From: an uncultured Tateyamaria sp.
Lineage (GTDB): Bacteria > Pseudomonadota > Alphaproteobacteria > Rhodobacterales > Rhodobacteraceae
Reading direction: 5' to 3'
NCBI RefSeq assembly: GCF_947504105.1
Contig: NZ_CANNGP010000014.1
Span: forward strand, 1 to 64,000
DNA length: 64,000 nucleotides
In this document: positions 43,606-53,617 of the stretch, piece by piece
Numbering within the stretch: the first letter of the stretch is position 1
Layout: the number at the start of each line of letters is the position of its first letter
Position numbers and translations under genes: made by a program
Notes under the pieces: generated by a model
The model's input: only the letters and a program-made list of their open reading frames with translations
The model's database searches: none
Told to the model about the DNA's origin: nothing

Positions 43606-44867
43606 CAGGCGGCGCGCTGCTCCTGCAGGGCAAAGCGTGTCGGTGCAGCGTCAATCGGACCATAAAGCGCAAGCGCCATTGGGGCTTGTGTTGCCATATG
43701 CTCCGCGAATGCGCGGACATCCTCCACCGTAACGCTGTCGATTAATGCAACGGTTTCGGTTAGCGCAGGCACCCGATCCCAGATCTGCACCAGTCGCGCC
43801 AGCCGTTCTGCCCGGTTCGACGGGCTTTCGAGGCCCATCAGTAAACCGGCCTTCATCTGGGCACGTGCCCGATCGACTTCGGCGACTGTCATGTCATCAG
43901 CCGCACGCTTGATTTCGTCCACAGTGATGGTGGCCAGGTCGGCAACCTGTTCTGCTGACGTACCGGCGTACACCGTCGTCATGCCGGTGTCTGCATATGC
44001 CCCTGCTTGCGCGAAGATGGTATAGCAAAGACCTCGGTTCTCGCGCACCTCTTGGAAAAGCCGGCTGGACATTCCGCCGCCCAAAGCGCTGGCGTAGATT
44101 TGTGCAGTATAGATCGCATCATCGCGATAGCCGGGCGATTCAAACGCCATCGCGAAATGCGCCTGTTCCAGCGCCTTGCTGCGCCGTTCTTCGCCGCCGG
44201 CAAAAGTGGCAAAGTCGGCAACGCGCTTTAGCCGTGGGCTGAGATGACCGAACAGCTCCTCGGCCAATCGCACAATGGCGTCGTGATCCACCGCACCGGC
44301 CGCCGACAAGATCATCTGTTCCGGGCCATAATGCTCGTCAACGAAACGGGATAGATCAGCGCGCCCGAAGGACGATACCCGTTCGGACGGGCCAAGGATG
44401 GTACGGCCCAACGGCTGTTCGGGATAGGCCTGTTCCTGCAGCCAATCAAAGATCACGTCGTCGGGCGTATCCAGTGCCTGCCCGATCTCTTGCAGTATCA
44501 CACCGCGCTCGACCTCGATCTCGCTCTGATCAAAGACCGGGTTCAGCAGAATATCCGCCAGAACATCCAGTGCCAGCGGCACATCGTTTTCCAGAACGCG
44601 GGCATAGTAAGCAGTCACCTCGCGGCTGGTATAGGCGTTGATGTAGCCGCCCACATCCTCGATCGCCTCGGCGATCTGCAACGCGCTACGCCGCTTGGTT
44701 CCCTTGAACGCCATGTGTTCGAGGAAATGGGCAATGCCGTTCTGTTCGGGAGTTTCATGGCGGGCGCCTGCGCCCACCCAGATGCCGATAGAGGCCGAAG
44801 CCAGCCCCGGCATGTGTTCAGTGACGATGCGAAAGCCGTTGCTCAGGCGATGGGTCTGCGTGGTCAA
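43605..44867 (-). CDS. M16 family zinc peptidase (mitochondrial processing peptidase-like)
   Basis: This 420-residue M16B peptidase has the inverted zinc motif H47-FLE-H51 in GIAHFLEHMAFKGT and the third-ligand glutamate in EIEVERGVILQEI. Later come GGGMSSRLFQEVRENRGLCY and the substrate-binding R/Y region. It is cytoplasmic or periplasm-associated and degrades peptides. The start is a TTG at 44867 (GAGACG a few bases upstream), and no in-frame ATG gives the standard N-terminus MTTQTHRLSNG. It follows thrC by 21 bp. Confidence 0.92.
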   Translation of the reverse strand: MTTQTHRLSNGFRIVTEHMPGLASASIGIWVGAGARHETPEQNGIAHFLEHMAFKGTKRRSALQIAEAIEDVGGYINAYTSREVTAYYARVLENDVPLALDVLADILLNPVFDQSEIEVERGVILQEIGQALDTPDDVIFDWLQEQAYPEQPLGRTILGPSERVSSFGRADLSRFVDEHYGPEQMILSAAGAVDHDAIVRLAEELFGHLSPRLKRVADFATFAGGEERRSKALEQAHFAMAFESPGYRDDAIYTAQIYASALGGGMSSRLFQEVRENRGLCYTIFAQAGAYADTGMTTVYAGTSAEQVADLATITVDEIKRAADDMTVAEVDRARAQMKAGLLMGLESPSNRAERLARLVQIWDRVPALTETVALIDSVTVEDVRAFAEHMATQAPMALALYGPIDAAPTRFALQEQRAA

Positions 44868-44888
44868 ATTCGTCTCGCTATTATGTTG

Positions 44889-46277
44889 TTACTGCGCGCG
44901 GTGCGTCATTATGTGGGCCTTGAGCGCCTCAAGATCATTCGGCACGCGTGTCAGCCGTTCCGGGCGTTCATACAGGTCTGCCATCCTGGGTGGAAGGGGG
45001 GGCATGATTCCTGTCGCTGCCTCAACCGCCGCGGGGAATTTGGCTGGGTGTGCGGTGGCGAGCGTGATCATGGGCGTACCCACCTGCCGCTCGATGTCAG
45101 CGACATGTACGCCAACTGCGCTGTGCGGGCACAACAGCTCGCCGCTTGCTTTAAGCGAGGTGGCGATCTGGGCACTCGTTTCATCCTCGGACACCCGGCC
45201 CGACGCGTAGTGTTCCTGCAGCACCTGCATTGCACCTTGGCTGATGTCAAAGCCACCCGCCTTCAGCTCATCCATCAACTGCGACACAGCCGCCCCGTCG
45301 CGGTCATAGGCATCGAACAGCGCGCGTTCGAAATTCGAGCTGACCTGAATGTCCATGGACGGGCTGATCGACGGGATGGTTTCGCCCTTGTGATAGCCCT
45401 GCCCGCTCAGACACCGGTGCAGGATGTCGTTCTGGTTTGTTGCAACGACCAGACGCTCAATGGGCAGTCCCATACGCTTGGCGATATAGCCCGCAAAGAT
45501 GTCGCCGAAGTTGCCGGTGGGAACTGTGAAGCTGACTTTGCGATGCGGTGTACCAAGGGCCACAGCGGATGAGAAATAGTATACGACCTGCGCCAGCACG
45601 CGCGCCCAGTTGATGGAGTTTACGCCGGCAAGGCCAACACCATCCCGGAACTCGAAATCGTTGAACATGTCTTTCAGCCGCGCCTGGCAGTCATCAAAGT
45701 CGCCGTCCAGCGCAAGCGCGTGCACATTGCTTTCCGTCGGCGTCGTCATTTGGCGGCGCTGCACTTCAGACACGCGACCATGTGGGTAAAGAATGAACAC
45801 ATCGACGTTGTCGAGGCCACGGAATGCTTCGATAGCGGCGGAGCCAGTGTCACCGCTTGTCGCCCCGACGATTGTCACCCTCTGTCCGCGACGTTTCAGC
45901 GCCGTCTGGAACAGCTGACCAATCAGCTGCATGGCAAAATCCTTGAACGCCAAGGTTGGCCCGTGGAACAGTTCAAGCAGGAAATGCCCCTGATCCAGTT
46001 GCACCATTGGCGCACGCGCTGCATGGTCAAAACCTGCATAGGCGCGATCAATGCAGGACCGAAACTCGTCATCGGTGAAGGTGTCACCCACAAACGGGCG
46101 CATGACGGTGTAGGCGATCTCTTCGTAAGGATGCCCCTCCATCTCGTTAATTTTTGCCGCATCCAAGGTCGGAATCGCCTCGGGAACGTACAGACCACCA
46201 TCACGGGCAAGACCGGTCAGCATCGTGTCTTCGAAGGTCAGCACCGGGGCCTGTCCACGGGTGGAGATATAGCGCAT
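44889..46277 (-). CDS. thrC: Threonine synthase
   Basis: This 462-residue PLP enzyme carries the internal-aldimine lysine K112 in FHGPTLAFKDFAMQ and the phosphate-binding GATSGDTGSAAIEAF. It converts O-phosphohomoserine to threonine. It starts 13 bp after the surf1 stop and is followed closely by the M16 peptidase and GNAT genes, so it is probably at least partly co-transcribed with them. Confidence 0.96.
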   Translation of the reverse strand: MRYISTRGQAPVLTFEDTMLTGLARDGGLYVPEAIPTLDAAKINEMEGHPYEEIAYTVMRPFVGDTFTDDEFRSCIDRAYAGFDHAARAPMVQLDQGHFLLELFHGPTLAFKDFAMQLIGQLFQTALKRRGQRVTIVGATSGDTGSAAIEAFRGLDNVDVFILYPHGRVSEVQRRQMTTPTESNVHALALDGDFDDCQARLKDMFNDFEFRDGVGLAGVNSINWARVLAQVVYYFSSAVALGTPHRKVSFTVPTGNFGDIFAGYIAKRMGLPIERLVVATNQNDILHRCLSGQGYHKGETIPSISPSMDIQVSSNFERALFDAYDRDGAAVSQLMDELKAGGFDISQGAMQVLQEHYASGRVSEDETSAQIATSLKASGELLCPHSAVGVHVADIERQVGTPMITLATAHPAKFPAAVEAATGIMPPLPPRMADLYERPERLTRVPNDLEALKAHIMTHRAQ

Positions 46278-46290
46278 GGGTTCGTCTTTC

Positions 46291-46965
46291 TCAGCGCGGG
46301 CTGCGGTTGGTGCGCAGCACGAAGTAGGCGGTCATCAGCACCCAGATCGCCGCAAGCGAAAACCAGGTGATTGCGTATTGCAGGTGATCGTTCGGAATGC
46401 CAGCGGTGTCTACAGGCCAAGGCGTCACGCCAAGGTCTGTTTCCGGCGCGTCGCGCAGAACTACCATGATGGGCTGTGTATTCAGCACCTCGGCCATTGC
46501 AGGCACATCACGGGCAAACCAGAGCTTTGCTTCAATGTCGGGCGCCGGTGTGAACTTGTCGGCTTCGTTCGGTGCATCAAGGTTGCCAATAAGCGTAAGG
46601 CGCATCTGTGGCGCGCCTCGCACGTCGAGCTCGTCCATCTGCCAGCCAGTATCAACAAGCACCGGGCCAAAGCCCTCAACGTCAAACGGGCGAATAATGC
46701 GGTGTACGGCGCCCGTCGTTCTACGGGAGGCGAGCATACGGATATGTTCTGAGCCGAATGCACCTGTCACTTCAACAGGTGCATACCGTTGAAAGGAGGG
46801 TTCCAGAGCCTCTTTAAGTGGAACGGGCTGCGCAGAAATCTGCGCCTCGATCCGCGCAAGCAAGTCTTGCTTCCACGACAACCTCTGAACTTGCCAGGTG
46901 CCAAGACTGATCAGGATTCCCGCCCCCATCAACCCGAATGTCATCAGAAAGAGTAAGCGACGCAT
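46291..46965 (-). CDS. SURF1 family cytochrome c oxidase assembly protein
   Basis: This 224-residue SURF1/Shy1 protein has an N-terminal TM helix (LLFLMTFGLMGAGILISLGTWQVQRLSWK, containing the family GTWQVQRL), a periplasmic domain, and a C-terminal TM helix (YAITWFSLAAIWVLMTAYFVL). It assists heme a insertion into subunit I of the aa3 oxidase. It is the last cox-related gene of the cluster, separated from coxC by a strong terminator. Confidence 0.93.
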   Translation of the reverse strand: MRRLLFLMTFGLMGAGILISLGTWQVQRLSWKQDLLARIEAQISAQPVPLKEALEPSFQRYAPVEVTGAFGSEHIRMLASRRTTGAVHRIIRPFDVEGFGPVLVDTGWQMDELDVRGAPQMRLTLIGNLDAPNEADKFTPAPDIEAKLWFARDVPAMAEVLNTQPIMVVLRDAPETDLGVTPWPVDTAGIPNDHLQYAITWFSLAAIWVLMTAYFVLRTNRSPR

Positions 46966-46992
46966 GCGTCCGTTTGCCCTGCCCTAAAGTGA

Positions 46993-47017
46993 AAAGCGCG
47001 CGGAGACCGCGCGCTTT
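46993..47017 (-). terminator. Strong terminator after coxC
   Basis: A perfect 11-bp stem AAAGCGCGCGG/CCGCGCGCTTT with a 3-nt loop lies 24 bp past the coxC stop. On the minus strand it runs into TTTTCACTTT. It should end most of the cox transcript before surf1, whose ATG is 28 bp further on. Confidence 0.85.
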
Positions 47018-47041
47018 GATCATTCTTGCGTAAGACGCGGT

Positions 47042-47899
47042 CTAGTGGTCAAGGCCCGGCATTGTACCCACGCCCCAGATGTAAACGGCGAAGAACAGGA
47101 AGAGCCAGACAACATCCACGAAGTGCCAGTACCAAGCTGCCGCCTCGAACCCGATGTGTTTCTCAGCGGAGAAGTGGCCCTTCATCGCGCGCAACAGGCA
47201 CACGAACAGGAAGATCGTTCCGATGATCACATGCGCGCCGTGAAAACCGGTGGCCATGAAGAAGTTCGAGAAGAACTTGTCGCCGCCGAATTCCCAACCT
47301 TGATACAGCAGGTAGGAATATTCGTAGGCTTGCAGCGCGGTGAACGCCACACCGAGTACAACAGAGATGGCCAGACCGTTGATCACAGCCTTGCGTGCGC
47401 CGCCATGCACCAGCGCGTGGTGCGCCCATGTCACGGCACATCCCGACAACAACAGGATCAGCGTATTGATCAGCGGCAGGTGGAACGCGTCCACGTGGTA
47501 AATCTCGGGCTGTACATATTCCGTGCCGACATATTCGCTCATAGGGTACATGGCGTTCTTGAAGAACGACCAGAACCACGCAGCAAAGAACATCACTTCG
47601 GACATGATGAACAGGATGAAGCCATAGCGCAGGCCGATACGAACCACGGGCGTATGATCCCCGACCTTACTTTCTGCAACCACATCAGTCCACCAGCCGA
47701 ACATGGTGTAAAGGACCGCGACGAAGCCGATCAGGAACAGCCAGGGGCCGCTCAGTTCGATCGACTTGAAAAAGATGGTCATGCCGCCGGACATCCAGGC
47801 GACAGCGCCAAACAGCATGGTGAAACCGGCCAAGGCACCCAGCAGGGGCCAGGTCGATGGCGCAAGAATGTGGTAGTCGTGGTTTTTTGCGTGGGCCAT
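47042..47899 (-). CDS. ctaE: Cytochrome c oxidase subunit III
   Basis: This 285-residue integral membrane protein has seven TM helices. It begins [20 protein letters not shown] and contains [15 protein letters not shown] and the conserved [18 protein letters not shown] with the buried Glu/His pair region. It stabilises the aa3-type oxidase core and supports proton uptake. It starts 10 bp after ctaG in the coxB-ctaB-ctaG-coxC order typical of Rhodobacteraceae; subunit I is not in the window. Confidence 0.97.
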   Translation of the reverse strand: MAHAKNHDYHILAPSTWPLLGALAGFTMLFGAVAWMSGGMTIFFKSIELSGPWLFLIGFVAVLYTMFGWWTDVVAESKVGDHTPVVRIGLRYGFILFIMSEVMFFAAWFWSFFKNAMYPMSEYVGTEYVQPEIYHVDAFHLPLINTLILLLSGCAVTWAHHALVHGGARKAVINGLAISVVLGVAFTALQAYEYSYLLYQGWEFGGDKFFSNFFMATGFHGAHVIIGTIFLFVCLLRAMKGHFSAEKHIGFEAAAWYWHFVDVVWLFLFFAVYIWGVGTMPGLDH

Positions 47900-47909
47900 T
47901 GTCCGTCCC

Positions 47910-48488
47910 TCAGTTCAGGTTTGTATCGTTCTCTTGCTCAAGGGTGGCAAAGCCTTCGGGCAGGTCGATTTGGTAAAAAGTGTAGCTCAGCGTGATGGTG
48001 TGCACGTATTTTGCATCGCGATCAGTAACGATCTCGGGGTCGACATAGAACGTGACCGGCATCATCACGCGTTCACCCGGTTGCAGCACCTGCTCTTCAA
48101 AGCAGAAGCAGTCGATCTTGGAGAAAAAGCCACCCGCCTCATACGGCGCCACATTGTAGCTGGCCGAGCCTGCGATGGGTTTGTCCGTCGGGTTATAGGC
48201 TTCGTAGAAGGCAAGCCCTGTCTCGCCGATGCGCAACTCCATCTCGCGGACTTCCGGTTTGAACTGCCACGGCATGGATCGCTCAAGCGACGCGTCAAAG
48301 CGTACCTTGATCGTTTGCTCCAGAATGTCGTCGCTGGCGACTTCGGATATGCCCGGCGTGCCACCGAAACCTGTGACGCGACAGAACCAGTCGTAGAATG
48401 GGACGGAGGCCCAAGCGAGGCCGCCCATGAACATGACCAGACCCAATGTCTGAAAAACCGTCTTTTGTGGCCCAGAGAGGTGGCGCAT
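47910..48488 (-). CDS. ctaG: Cytochrome c oxidase assembly protein CtaG/Cox11
   Basis: This 192-residue protein has one N-terminal TM anchor ([24 protein letters not shown]) and a periplasmic domain that contains the copper-binding CFCFEEQ motif. It delivers copper to the CuB site of subunit I. Its ATG overlaps the stop of the upstream 53-residue gene by one base (TAATG). Length and motif are typical. Confidence 0.95.
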   Translation of the reverse strand: MRHLSGPQKTVFQTLGLVMFMGGLAWASVPFYDWFCRVTGFGGTPGISEVASDDILEQTIKVRFDASLERSMPWQFKPEVREMELRIGETGLAFYEAYNPTDKPIAGSASYNVAPYEAGGFFSKIDCFCFEEQVLQPGERVMMPVTFYVDPEIVTDRDAKYVHTITLSYTFYQIDLPEGFATLEQENDTNLN

Positions 48489-48649
48489 TACTGTGTCTCC
48501 TCGTTCCTGGGCAGCTCGAACGCGCCGCCCGTAATTTTTACAAATGTCAAAGCCAGTACCAAAACAACGAACGCCGCCAGCATCAGGCCTACGCCTACAT
48601 TGCGTCCTTTGCGACGTTGGTGGATCTCATGCTCAGCCTTGATGCTCAT
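48488..48649 (-). CDS. 53-residue single-TM protein of the cox cluster
   Basis: This small frame lies between ctaB and ctaG, with ATGA overlapping the ctaB stop and TAATG overlapping the ctaG start. The translation begins MSIKAEHEIHQRRKGRN, then a single TM helix VGLMLAAFVVLVLALTFVKI, then a short periplasmic tail ending NEETQ. The double overlap and the basic-inside topology argue for a real gene. Small unnamed proteins occupy this position in other Rhodobacteraceae cox operons. It may be an assembly factor or small oxidase subunit; that role is inferred from position only. Confidence 0.8.
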   Translation of the reverse strand: MSIKAEHEIHQRRKGRNVGVGLMLAAFVVLVLALTFVKITGGAFELPRNEETQ

Positions 48650-49584
48650 GCCCAGATTCCCCAGACCGCTGGCAGCATCGCTTCGACCAAGATCGCGCCA
48701 AAGTGCAGGAACAGATACAGCAGCGACAGTTTGAAGAACGATTTTTCTACAGCATAGCCATCGGCCTCGGCCTGCCCCTCATCCCGGCGCCAGATATCGA
48801 AAGCCCCCTTGAGGAACAGTACATTCAGAACCACAGCCACGGTCAGATAGACTGGACCACCAATGGCCGTAAATGCAGTGCCAACCGCAAGCGCGACCAA
48901 CAGTACCGTATAGATCAAAATATGCAGACGGGTTGCCTTGCGCCCATGCGTGACGGTCAGCATCGGCACGCCTGCGTCGTCGTAGTCTGACTTCATGAAC
49001 AACGCCAGCGCCCAGAAGTGCGGCGGCGTCCACATGAAGATCAGGGCGAACATCAACCATGCCTCGACCGACATGGAGCCAGTTGCAATGACCCAACCGA
49101 TGACCGGAGGGAATGCACCAGCAGCGCCACCGATCACGATGTTCTGCGGTGTCGACCGCTTCAACCACATCGAATAGATCACGGCGTAAAAGAAGATGGT
49201 GAATGCCAGAAGACCTGCGGCCAGCAGATTGGCGCTGAGCGCCAGCATCACGACCGACATGCCCGACAGGGCCACGCCCAGAACCTTGGCCTCGTCCGGT
49301 GTGACTTTGCCCGCAGGAATGGGGCGCTTGACGGTCCGCTTCATCACGGCGTCGATATCCGCGTCCCACCACATGTTTAGCGCACCCGACGCCCCGGCTC
49401 CGATGGCAACAAACAAAATGGATGCAAATGCGATGACAGGGTGCACTGAACTAGGCGCAGCAAGCAAACCGACCAAAGCCGTAAACACCACAAGCGACAT
49501 AACGCGCGGCTTTAGCAGCGCGAAATAGTCACCAAGGCTTGCTTCGGCCTCGTGGGTCTGATGCTGGTAGCTGACGTCCGTCAT
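48646..49584 (-). CDS. ctaB: Heme o synthase (protoheme IX farnesyltransferase)
   Basis: This 312-residue UbiA-family prenyltransferase has about nine TM helices. Its two Asp-rich/heme-binding motifs are NMWWDADIDAVMKRT and the later YDDAGVPML. It attaches a farnesyl group to heme b for the aa3 oxidase. It is preceded by coxB with a GC hairpin between, and coupled to the 53-residue small gene by ATGA. Confidence 0.95.
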   Translation of the reverse strand: MTDVSYQHQTHEAEASLGDYFALLKPRVMSLVVFTALVGLLAAPSSVHPVIAFASILFVAIGAGASGALNMWWDADIDAVMKRTVKRPIPAGKVTPDEAKVLGVALSGMSVVMLALSANLLAAGLLAFTIFFYAVIYSMWLKRSTPQNIVIGGAAGAFPPVIGWVIATGSMSVEAWLMFALIFMWTPPHFWALALFMKSDYDDAGVPMLTVTHGRKATRLHILIYTVLLVALAVGTAFTAIGGPVYLTVAVVLNVLFLKGAFDIWRRDEGQAEADGYAVEKSFFKLSLLYLFLHFGAILVEAMLPAVWGIWA

Positions 49585-49610
49585 ATGCGTCTCTGCCTGA
49601 AAAATCGTAA

Positions 49611-49629
49611 GGCGGAGGTGTCCTCCGCC
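49611..49629 (-). terminator. Hairpin between coxB and ctaB
   Basis: An 8-bp GC stem GGCGGAGG/CCTCCGCC has a TGT loop and lies 9 bp past the coxB stop. On the minus strand it is followed by TTACGATTTTTCAGG. It probably acts as an attenuator, making coxB mRNA more abundant than the downstream assembly genes. Confidence 0.65.
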
Positions 49630-49637
49630 CTACCCGA

Positions 49638-50519
49638 TTAGTTTGATGCGACTTGGAAATCTTGCGGTGTGCCGGCGAATTCTGCCTTCGCACCGGACAA
49701 CCACTCGGCGTATGCTTCCTCGCTCACCACTTTGACGGTGATTGGCATGTAAGCGTGCGCAATACTGCACAGCTCAGAACACTGACCGAAGTAAATGCCT
49801 TCCTTCTCTGCCGTGAACCACAGTTCAGCCAGGCGGCCAGGTACGGCGTCCTGCTTCACACCAAAGGCGGGAATGGTCCAGGCGTGGATCACGTCAGCGC
49901 CAGTCACCTGTACAACGATGGTTTTGCCAACCGGCACAACGACAGCGTTGTCAGTTGCCAGCAGGAAGTCTTCGCGGCTGTACCCTGCATCAACAAGCGC
50001 CTGCTCAGTATCGGGCGTCAGGGAATTGTCACCACCAGTTGCGGGTGCGCCGATCATGTAGCTGTCAAACGCAAACCCTTCGTCCACGTACTCGTATCCC
50101 CAGAACCACTGGTAGCCAGTCGCTTTGATGGTCACGTCTGCTTCGGGGATTTCTTGCTGGTGGAACAGCGTGGGCAGCGAAAACGCACCGATGAACACCA
50201 AAACAACGATCGGGATAACTGTCCAAGCAATCTCGACCGAGGTGTTGTGGGTGAAGCTGGCAGGCTCCGGGTTGCGCTTGCGGTTATACCGCACAATCAC
50301 CCAAGCCATCAGACCGGTCACGAACAGAGTGATCAAGGTGATGATGACAAGGATCATGCCGTCCAGCCACTGCAGGCGACGGGCGATTTCCGTGGCTGCA
50401 GGCTGAAAGCCCATCGCACCATCCACGGGGCGGCCAATCACCTCAAGGCCGTCTTGGGCCCAGGCCGGGGCGGCAGCAAGGGCGCTCAGCACACCCGAAA
50501 TCGAGAAAAGCTTTTTCAT
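49638..50519 (-). CDS. ctaC: Cytochrome c oxidase subunit II
   Basis: This 293-residue subunit has a signal peptide (cleavage near AWA-QD), two TM helices (about residues 53-75 and 98-116) and a periplasmic CuA domain. The CuA ligands H212, C247, E249, C251, H255 and M258 are all present in AWTIPAFG and [15 protein letters not shown]. The aromatic [10 protein letters not shown] electron-entry patch is also present. ATG at 50519 follows CAGGACGACCAG; the open frame nine codons upstream is unlikely. It diverges from tldD. Confidence 0.97.
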   Translation of the reverse strand: MKKLFSISGVLSALAAAPAWAQDGLEVIGRPVDGAMGFQPAATEIARRLQWLDGMILVIITLITLFVTGLMAWVIVRYNRKRNPEPASFTHNTSVEIAWTVIPIVVLVFIGAFSLPTLFHQQEIPEADVTIKATGYQWFWGYEYVDEGFAFDSYMIGAPATGGDNSLTPDTEQALVDAGYSREDFLLATDNAVVVPVGKTIVVQVTGADVIHAWTIPAFGVKQDAVPGRLAELWFTAEKEGIYFGQCSELCSIAHAYMPITVKVVSEEAYAEWLSGAKAEFAGTPQDFQVASN

Positions 50520-50707
50520 CTGGTCGTCCTGATCTTGAGTGATCAATATTTTGGTTCGGAGAAAGGCCGCAGTACACGCTGCGTTCGCCTCCCGTTGTAT
50601 TGTCGCGACTTACAATCATATCTTGGCTGCAAGATAAAGACATAAGGGGCGCGTCAAACGGACGCTTGCCGTGGCGAAATGCCCCACAGCACACCGGAGT
50701 ATACCAT

Positions 50708-52129
50708 ATGACCGACGCCCCTTTTGCACCGCTGGATCGGGATATTGACCGCACAGTGGCCTTGCAGGTGTTGCGCGACGCCACAGCTGGCGCGGACGAC
50801 GGCGAATTGTTCCTTGAACGCCGCCGATCAGAGGCACTGGTGTACGATGACGGTCGCCTCAAGACAGCCAGCTATGATGCAGCGCAGGGTTTTGGCCTGC
50901 GCGCAGTAAGAGGAGAAGTGGCTGGTTACGCGCATTCCACCGAAATTTCTGAATCCGCGCTGCGCCGCGCGTCAGAGACTGCGCGCCTCGCTGTAGGGGA
51001 CGGCGGCGGTACACTGGCAGACGCGCCACGATCAACCAACTCGCAACTCTATACTTCGGACGATCCGATCGCCGGGGCCAGCTTTCCGATCAAGCTGGAG
51101 ACGCTGAAGGAAATCGACGCCTATGTCCGCGATCTTGATTCGCGCGTCGTTCAAGTGTCAGCCTCCCTCGCCGCTTCGATTCAGGAGGTCGAGATTTTGC
51201 GTCCCGAGGGTCATTCGGTGCGTGATATCCGCCCGATGACCCGGCTGAACATCTCCGTCATCGTCGAACAGAATGGACGCCGCGAAAGTGGCAGCGCTGG
51301 TGGCGGTGGGCGCGTGGGCCTGGATGGCCTGATCGACCGCAGTGATTGGCAGGCCAAGGCACGTGAGGCACTTCGGGTCGCAGTGGTGAACCTTGATGCG
51401 GTACCCGCCCCTGCTGGTGTTATGGACGTCGTTCTTGGTCCCGGCTGGCCCGGCATTCTTCTGCACGAAGCGATTGGCCACGGGCTCGAAGGAGACTTCA
51501 ATCGTAAAGGCAGCTCGGCCTTTGCCGGCTTGATGGGCGAAAGGATTGCTGCGCCCGGTGTAACGGTGCTGGACGATGGCACAATTCCAGACCGACGCGG
51601 GTCGATCACCGTGGATGATGAAGGCACACCTTCGGCCAAGAATACACTGATCGAGGATGGCATCCTTGTTGGCTACATGCAGGATCGCCAAAACGCTCGG
51701 CTGATGGGCGTGAAAGCAACTGGCAACGGGCGGCGACAAAGCTACGCACACGCACCGATGCCGCGCATGACCAATACGTACATGTTGGGCGGTGACAGCA
51801 CGCCAGAAGACATCGTGGCCGACCTCAAGGATGGGATTTATGCCGTGGGCTTTGGAGGCGGGCAGGTCGATATCACCAATGGCAAGTTCGTGTTTTCCTG
51901 TACCGAGGCCTACCGCGTGGAAAACGGCAAGGTCGGCGCACCGGTCAAGGGGGCAACGCTGATTGGCGACGGAGCCACAGCGCTCAAACAAATCCGAGGA
52001 ATCGGAAATGACATGGCGCTTGATCCCGGCATGGGCAATTGCGGCAAGGCAGGTCAGTGGGTGCCTGTCGGCGTTGGTCAGCCAACCCTGATGATCGGTG
52101 GGCTGACCGTTGGCGGATCTGCGGCCTGA
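50708..52129 (+). CDS. tldD: Metalloprotease TldD
   Basis: This 473-residue TldD/PmbA family protein has the zinc motif LLHEAIGHGLEGD (HExxxH) and the C-terminal region with GFGGGQVDITNGKFVFSC. With TldE it forms a cytoplasmic peptidase that degrades unfolded peptides and matures modified peptides or antitoxins. The ATG at 50708 gives the standard N-terminus; longer upstream readings run into the coxB promoter region. It diverges from coxB across ~190 bp, a conserved arrangement in this family. Confidence 0.95.
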   Translation: MTDAPFAPLDRDIDRTVALQVLRDATAGADDGELFLERRRSEALVYDDGRLKTASYDAAQGFGLRAVRGEVAGYAHSTEISESALRRASETARLAVGDGGGTLADAPRSTNSQLYTSDDPIAGASFPIKLETLKEIDAYVRDLDSRVVQVSASLAASIQEVEILRPEGHSVRDIRPMTRLNISVIVEQNGRRESGSAGGGGRVGLDGLIDRSDWQAKAREALRVAVVNLDAVPAPAGVMDVVLGPGWPGILLHEAIGHGLEGDFNRKGSSAFAGLMGERIAAPGVTVLDDGTIPDRRGSITVDDEGTPSAKNTLIEDGILVGYMQDRQNARLMGVKATGNGRRQSYAHAPMPRMTNTYMLGGDSTPEDIVADLKDGIYAVGFGGGQVDITNGKFVFSCTEAYRVENGKVGAPVKGATLIGDGATALKQIRGIGNDMALDPGMGNCGKAGQWVPVGVGQPTLMIGGLTVGGSAA

Positions 52130-52176
52130 ACAGGCACTGATTCCAATTGTTTAAAATGCATGAAGATTTAGCGTTT

Positions 52177-52220
52177 CTCCGTGGTTTTACACGGGGAGCG
52201 CACGCAACGCGCGTTTTTTT
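52177..52220 (+). terminator. Possible terminator after tldD
   Basis: A small stem CCGTG-GTTTTA-CACGG is followed by a GCGC-rich stretch and seven T (52214-52220). The stem directly before the T-run is weak, so the assignment is tentative. Confidence 0.4.
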
Positions 52221-52367
52221 GGGCACCGGAACAGAAAAGATTCCTGATCAGAAATTTCGCAACAAAATCAAATAAGAAGCGGGCACATTGATATGAATGT
52301 GGCAAGTCTTCATGCGTTGTTAACCTTGCCTATTCTACAACATTCTCAGCAACGGACGGAGCCTCGG

Positions 52368-53519
52368 ATGACTGAAAAGGATACCCATCCTTCTTCCACT
52401 CACCCCCCACTCCCACCCACCTCGGAAGATGACCAGTTTGCTCGTCTCCGTCTGTTGCGCTCACGCCGGGTCGGCATTTCTACGTATAAACGCCTGCTGA
52501 TCGAACACGGCACCGCGCAAAACGCGCTGGCCGCGCTGCCTGAGGTAGCGCGCGCCGCCGGCGTTCAGAATTACCAGATATGCCCAGAAGGCGTAGTGCA
52601 CGCCGAGCTGAAAGCCGGGCGTGCCACCGGCGCACGACTCGTTCCGCTCGGTGACGCAGACTACCCCGCCCCGTTGGCGGAACTCAGCGACGCGCCGCCG
52701 TTTCTGTGGGTACTCGGCAAAACGTCTCTATTGCGCAAACCAATGATTGCACTCGTGGGTGCGCGCAATGCGTCATCGCTGGGTACGCGCATGGCGCGCT
52801 CGCTTGCGCGTGATCTTGGAGCGGAAGGTTATATTGTTGTTTCGGGGCTGGCGCGCGGTGTCGATGCCGCCGCACATCTCGCAGCGCTTGAGACGGGTAC
52901 CGTTGCGGTACAGGCTGGCGGGGTTGATACAATCTATCCCGCGGAAAATACCACTCTGGCCGAAGACATCGCAGCCAAAGGCGCGAGGATCAGTGAACAA
53001 CCCATGGGCTTGCAACCGATGGCCCGGCATTTTCCTGCGCGCAACCGCATCATCTCGGGTCTGGCCCAAGCCACAATCGTGGTTGAGGCGGCGGCGAAAT
53101 CCGGTAGCCTGATCACTGCACGCGATGCGCTCGATCTGGGTCGCGATGTCCTTGCGGTCCCGGGCCACCCCATGGATGCCCGTGCATCCGGGTGTAACAT
53201 GCTGATCCGCGACGGAGCCACCCTGGTACGTGATGCTTCGGATGTGCTTGAGGCACTGGCACCGATCGCGCGCGCCAAAACGCCAGAATTGCCGCTAGAA
53301 ACTCCATCAAGCGCGCCCAAAGATCGCCGCAACCTTAAGGAAACCGCCGCGCTACACCAACAGATCCTTTCACGTCTGGGTCCCTCGCCCCTGGCCGAAG
53401 ATCAGTTGATCCGCGATCTCGGTGCGCCCACTGCCGCAGTGGCGCCGGTACTGGTGGAACTAGAGCTTGACGGCAGCATCGACCGTGCCCCGGGCGGTCT
53501 TCTGACCCGCGCCAGTTGA
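52368..53519 (+). CDS. dprA: DNA-processing protein DprA
   Basis: This 383-residue protein has an N-terminal HhH/SAM-like segment (RLRLLRSRRVGISTYKRLL), the Rossmann-like DprA core (GARNASSLGTRMARSLARDLG, VVSGLARGVDAAAHLAAL, RNRIISGLAQATIVVEAA) and a C-terminal winged-helix domain (about 320-383). It loads RecA on incoming single-stranded DNA. ATG at 52368 has GGAG six bases upstream and is preferred over an earlier ATG (52293). It precedes topA by ~100 bp, a common pairing. Confidence 0.95.
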   Translation: MTEKDTHPSSTHPPLPPTSEDDQFARLRLLRSRRVGISTYKRLLIEHGTAQNALAALPEVARAAGVQNYQICPEGVVHAELKAGRATGARLVPLGDADYPAPLAELSDAPPFLWVLGKTSLLRKPMIALVGARNASSLGTRMARSLARDLGAEGYIVVSGLARGVDAAAHLAALETGTVAVQAGGVDTIYPAENTTLAEDIAAKGARISEQPMGLQPMARHFPARNRIISGLAQATIVVEAAAKSGSLITARDALDLGRDVLAVPGHPMDARASGCNMLIRDGATLVRDASDVLEALAPIARAKTPELPLETPSSAPKDRRNLKETAALHQQILSRLGPSPLAEDQLIRDLGAPTAAVAPVLVELELDGSIDRAPGGLLTRAS

Positions 53520-53617
53520 CCGCACCCCGCTGTGCCATGTTGACATTCGGGCCTTGCGCCCCACATGTTGCGCCGCCATAGAGCAGCAAATTATCCCGTT
53601 TGAGGTCACCCCAGTAC

